Positions 4,738 through 7,651 of a DNA stretch of 7,651 bases are shown in pieces. Positions within the stretch are counted from its first letter, which is position 1; every line of letters begins with the position of its first letter. Location: the NCBI GenBank assembly GCA_945883455.1, contig CAMCXJ010000104.1, positions 1 to 7,651 of the forward strand, read 5' to 3'. The DNA is from Prosthecobacter debontii. Its GTDB lineage: Bacteria > Verrucomicrobiota > Verrucomicrobiia > Verrucomicrobiales > Akkermansiaceae. The notes under the pieces were generated by a model that saw nothing but the letters and a program-made list of their open reading frames with translations, was not told the DNA's origin and did no database searches. The translations under genes and the position numbers were made by a program.

Positions 4738-7266
4738 TCACCGGGCGGAACCCGCTTGGCGCAAAACAGGCATGGGCCGACCCACATCCAAGCATCGAAT
4801 CGCCCCCGATGCGGCTCCGCTGAGGTGGCGAGGGTACACCGCGTTACCCAGCGAATGGAGAATGACCGCGCCACCATGATTTTCCTGCCTCTGGATGACA
4901 TGCGGATGCGCACCCACGATAAATGACACGCCCCGCGCCACCAACCACCTCGCCCAGCAGCGCTGCTCCTCATTCACTTGGTCTTGATATTCATCGCCGC
5001 CATGAACCATCACGATGATGCGCTCGCCTTTTCCCAGCGCCTCTCGGAATTCCCGTTCGAGGATCGCGCGGTGCGCTGGCAACCCCGCAACTCCGGCTGA
5101 GTCGGAGTCCGCGACACCCGTCGGAAAATAGCTCACGCCAAAGATCGCCATCCGCACTCCCTTGCGTTCGATCCGCAGCGGTCGGCAGGCTTCCGCCTCG
5201 TCGGCACCCGCGCCAAAACAGCCGATCCCGGCTTTGCGCAGCGCGGCGATTCCCTCGATGATTCCCTCGCTCCCCGCATCGGCGGCGTGATTATTGGCCA
5301 GCGAAACGGCATCCACGCCGCACGATTTCAGCCAAACCAACCGCTCCGGCGGGAACCGGAAATCGTAGCGCGGCTTCTCTACCGGCTCCCGCATCGAAGG
5401 GATGCCCTCCAGGTTCACCACAAACCCATCCGCCTCCCCGCGCTCGAATCCCCCGATCACCGTCCGCTCCTCATCCGCAAGGACGACATCGCCCGCGAAT
5501 TTTATCACACAGCGATTTTCCGCAAGCGGCACTCGGACGGAGAAAACCGGACGGGTGGCGGCGAGCGTTTCCAGCGCGACAATCTCCGGCTTGCCCCCGA
5601 GATGGTGCATCACCAGGTCATTCCCGCCCAGCTCACCGAGCGGCTCACCATCCTCCCAGACAACGGCGACGTGTTTCCCGAAGTCGATGGCGATCCCGCG
5701 CTCAATCTGTCCTTGCGAGATTTCCACACGATCCGAAATCCCGACATCCTCCGCCATCGCATCCAGCCGCTCGCGAAGGTTCCCCGGATCGCCCCACGGC
5801 AGCGCGATGCCGTTCCGCCTCCATGCGGAAATGAGAAGGTTCGCGCAATCGCTGCCCCAACCGGTTTCCACGCCGTCCAGTTCCATTTCCCTGATCCCGG
5901 TGATGCCGAAAACGTAGGGCATGCCGCCGCATTCCGAGAGGGAGCCGCGAAAACCATCCGCCGTGCGGACGCGGATCTCGATGGCCGGCACCGGAATCCA
6001 ACCGCGAGGCGTTTCGCACTCGGCACCGATCAGGAAACGCCCGCCGGATTCACGGAGCCATGTCGTTGGGTTGAGTTGGAAATCCCGGGTCTCCCCCATA
6101 TGGCGCGGCTTCTCGTAAATCCACCTCGCCGGGGACTCCGAAAACGCCTTTCCCAAACCCGTTTCCGGCAGCAGGTCGTAGGCATCCCGCGCCGCTTTGA
6201 GCAGATGCCAACGTGTTCTTCCCGTCGCGTCCGCCGGAACATCGACTCTCAGAACAGGCTCCTGCCCGCTCGGATAACGCCATGCGTGGTCGCAGTCGAT
6301 CTCGCCTTCCGCCGGGATGATCCGCGCCGCGCCACCCCATTCCGAAACGTCCCAATCCCTCTTCCGATCGGTGATCGTCAGCCGCTTCCCGAGCGCATGG
6401 AGCTTCATCCGCACGACCGGCGAAGCCTTGGCGAAATCCCAACGGGTGACTTCCGTATCCGCCGCCTTGAGCGAATTGTCCGGCCTATCGTCCACCGAGG
6501 CGTCGAGCTCCAGAAGCGCACCACGCGTATGACGCACCGCATCGATCGCCAGCGAAACCAGCGCATCCGCCTCGGAGTCATCCGTCAACCATGGCCTTGA
6601 AACGGAGAAAGCCACGCCCGCCAGCCCCGGCCAATCCATCGCCCGCTCCCAGATGGCTGCGAAATGCAGATCGCGCGCGGCGGGTTCCATCCCCGCGAAC
6701 CAATCGAGATCGATGGCGAGAATGATCTTCCGGTTCCCCGGCTGCCACCTGTGGAAACCTGACAGATCCCGCGTTTCCCACCGGTTGGCGAACGAGCCCG
6801 AGGAGCGCGGCTCGATCTCCAGCCTGCCGTCCAGCGACTCGACCGCTTCCCTGGTTTTCAGCGCGGATTCCCCGGCATCGAGGGTTGGCGCGGCAAGCCA
6901 AAGCACCCGGTCCAGCGGACGCGGCATCAGCGGCTCGATCCAGTTGAACGCCTGCAGGCGGCCTGCCATCCGCCAGTTTTCCACCCGCTCCGCCCGCTCT
7001 TCCTCCGACGGCACGCGCCGCATCGCCTCCCGCATTTCCTCGGAGCGCTCCACGGCGGAGGCGTCCGAATGCGCATCGACGAGCACCAGCAGGTGCGGTT
7101 CATCGAGATCGAAATTCCGCGTGATCCAACCCGCCGTTTCCGCATGGTTGTCCGCGAGGAACACCGGCAGCACCTGCCGCGCCTCAGCCATGCCGAGCAA
7201 GGCGAAGAGCAACCCGAGCCATCTAACGGGCGGGCTGGATTTTCGGCTTCTTATCAAGGCGGACAT
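4738..7266 (-). CDS. Probable exported fusion: UPF0489-like, NlpC/P60-like and CapA-type metallophosphoesterase domains
   Basis: The 842-residue product (from the ATG at 7266) starts with a likely signal peptide: basic SALIRSRKSSPPVR, hydrophobic WLGLLFALLG, then a possible cut after AEA near residue 29. The first domain (about 30-260) has FLADNH (36-41), LVDAHSDA (62-69) and AIDLDWF (184-190), a layout like UPF0489 and reminiscent of the DAHxD and DxD metal ligands of arginase-type hydrolases. The middle domain (about 445-570) has GMPYVFG (448-454), SDCANLLISAW (472-482, Cys 474) and GKHVAVVW (530-537, His 532), a pattern like NlpC/P60 cysteine peptidases. The C-terminal domain (about 580-830) is CapA/PgsA-like: KFAGDVVL (589-596), NLEG (618-621), SLANNHAAD (655-663), VHGGDEY (754-760), GAHPHV (785-790), HSLGN (804-808). 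The CapA call is strong; the other two are motif-based. Start choice is uncertain: the ATG at 7299 also works but overlaps the preceding gene more, and neither ATG has a Shine-Dalgarno sequence. Substrate unknown; cell-envelope or capsule polymer is plausible. Confidence 0.85.
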   Translation of the reverse strand: MSALIRSRKSSPPVRWLGLLFALLGMAEARQVLPVFLADNHAETAGWITRNFDLDEPHLLVLVDAHSDASAVERSEEMREAMRRVPSEEERAERVENWRMAGRLQAFNWIEPLMPRPLDRVLWLAAPTLDAGESALKTREAVESLDGRLEIEPRSSGSFANRWETRDLSGFHRWQPGNRKIILAIDLDWFAGMEPAARDLHFAAIWERAMDWPGLAGVAFSVSRPWLTDDSEADALVSLAIDAVRHTRGALLELDASVDDRPDNSLKAADTEVTRWDFAKASPVVRMKLHALGKRLTITDRKRDWDVSEWGGAARIIPAEGEIDCDHAWRYPSGQEPVLRVDVPADATGRTRWHLLKAARDAYDLLPETGLGKAFSESPARWIYEKPRHMGETRDFQLNPTTWLRESGGRFLIGAECETPRGWIPVPAIEIRVRTADGFRGSLSECGGMPYVFGITGIREMELDGVETGWGSDCANLLISAWRRNGIALPWGDPGNLRERLDAMAEDVGISDRVEISQGQIERGIAIDFGKHVAVVWEDGEPLGELGGNDLVMHHLGGKPEIVALETLAATRPVFSVRVPLAENRCVIKFAGDVVLADEERTVIGGFERGEADGFVVNLEGIPSMREPVEKPRYDFRFPPERLVWLKSCGVDAVSLANNHAADAGSEGIIEGIAALRKAGIGCFGAGADEAEACRPLRIERKGVRMAIFGVSYFPTGVADSDSAGVAGLPAHRAILEREFREALGKGERIIVMVHGGDEYQDQVNEEQRCWARWLVARGVSFIVGAHPHVIQRQENHGGAVILHSLGNAVYPRHLSGAASGAIRCLDVGRPMPVLRQAGSAR

Positions 7267-7651
7267 GGAGGCGGATGGCGCTGACGCAAAGATCCTCATA
7301 CTTTTTGCCCGGCAACACTTCCTGGAAGGTCATGCGGATCGTCTTCACCGGCTTCGTGTAACCCTGGATCGGGATATGGCAAGTGACCCGGGCATCCTGG
7401 ACCATGGCCGTGAACGAATGCTCGCCATTCAGTTCCACCCGCACCTTTTTCGGCCGCGTGTTCGCCTGAAAAAGCTCCTCGCTCTTGAAATAGCCCGGAT
7501 CCATCTCGATGGCGGAGAGAGGCTTGGGAACCTCCGGAGAAAGTTCGATCCACTCCCCGACGCCCGTCCCTGCGGCTCCTTCGCTCCACGCCGTATCGTT
7601 AGTCCAGAGCCTTTTCAGGTTTTCCGCAGAGTAGGAAATCGTGTCTTCGTC
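7223..7651 (-). CDS. Protein with C-terminal NADase-type glycan-binding domain (partial; N-terminus beyond right edge)
   Basis: The frame is open from the right edge to a TAG at 7223-7225, giving the last 142 residues of a longer protein. The visible part matches the NADase-type glycan-binding (discoidin-like) domain: YSAENLKRLWTNDTAWSEG (7-25), TGVGEWIEL (29-37), a GYFKSEELFQANTRPKKVRV strand-loop region (53-72), a central MVQDARVTCHIPI stretch, KTIRMTFQEVLPGKKYEDLC (100-119) and the closing strand ISAIRL-like VSAIRLHV (120-127). In this family the domain usually sits at the C-terminus of surface or secreted proteins, after a variable N-terminal part that cannot be seen here. The product ends in a basic RLDKKPKIQPAR tail. 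An internal ATG at 7504 exists, but coding clearly continues upstream of it with conserved residues. The last 44 bases overlap the start of the CapA fusion gene in another frame. Confidence 0.85.
   Translation of the reverse strand, partial: DEDTISYSAENLKRLWTNDTAWSEGAAGTGVGEWIELSPEVPKPLSAIEMDPGYFKSEELFQANTRPKKVRVELNGEHSFTAMVQDARVTCHIPIQGYTKPVKTIRMTFQEVLPGKKYEDLCVSAIRLHVRLDKKPKIQPAR

Noticed and set aside
4125..4973. 282-codon minus-strand frame overlapping both the UbiA-family gene and the CapA fusion
   Set aside because: It runs across two real genes in another frame and gives a Gly/Arg/Val-rich product lacking family signatures.
5287..6600. 437-codon plus-strand open frame opposite the CapA fusion
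   Set aside because: Low-complexity Arg/Pro-rich product with no motifs; the minus-strand frame carries the conserved domains.

Overview
The window is high-GC DNA (roughly 60% by eye) from a bacterial chromosome. Every gene I can support lies on the minus strand, so transcription runs from the right edge to the left. Gene content fits the Verrucomicrobiota, perhaps near Luteolibacter or Haloferula: a secreted protein ending in an NADase-type glycan-binding domain, a CapA fusion with a UPF0489-like domain, an EboC-like UbiA prenyltransferase, frequent GTG starts with few Shine-Dalgarno sites, and an intergenic hairpin built from CACGGAT/ATCCGTG heptamers. The lineage is an inference and was not tested by database search.

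Layout in transcription order (right to left). 7651-7223: C-terminus of a protein ending in a discoidin-like NADase-type glycan-binding domain, cut by the window edge. 7266-4738: a large, probably exported protein that appears to join a UPF0489-like metal-site domain, an NlpC/P60-like Cys/His domain and a CapA-type metallophosphoesterase. Its start overlaps the preceding gene. 4693-3779: a UbiA-superfamily integral membrane prenyltransferase, 44 bases downstream. 3778-3602: an intergenic stretch dominated by the hairpin repeat. 3601-3188: a SufE-type sulfur acceptor for Fe-S assembly. 3136-2084: the ribosome-assembly GTPase Obg. 2083-1892: a 192-base gap with weak inverted repeats. 1891-863 and 866-1: the alpha and beta subunits of a thiamine-diphosphate-dependent 2-oxo acid dehydrogenase E1, overlapping by 4 bases, with beta cut by the left edge.

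How the genes relate. Only the E1 alpha/beta pair is clearly a functional unit: two subunits of one alpha2beta2 enzyme, translationally coupled. The glycan-binding and CapA-fusion genes overlap and may act together at the cell surface. SufE and Obg are housekeeping genes 51 bases apart with no obvious joint role. I see no RNA gene, transposase, CRISPR array or phage gene, and no multi-gene system that is plainly new. The most unusual item is the domain architecture of the CapA fusion, followed by the heptamer hairpin.
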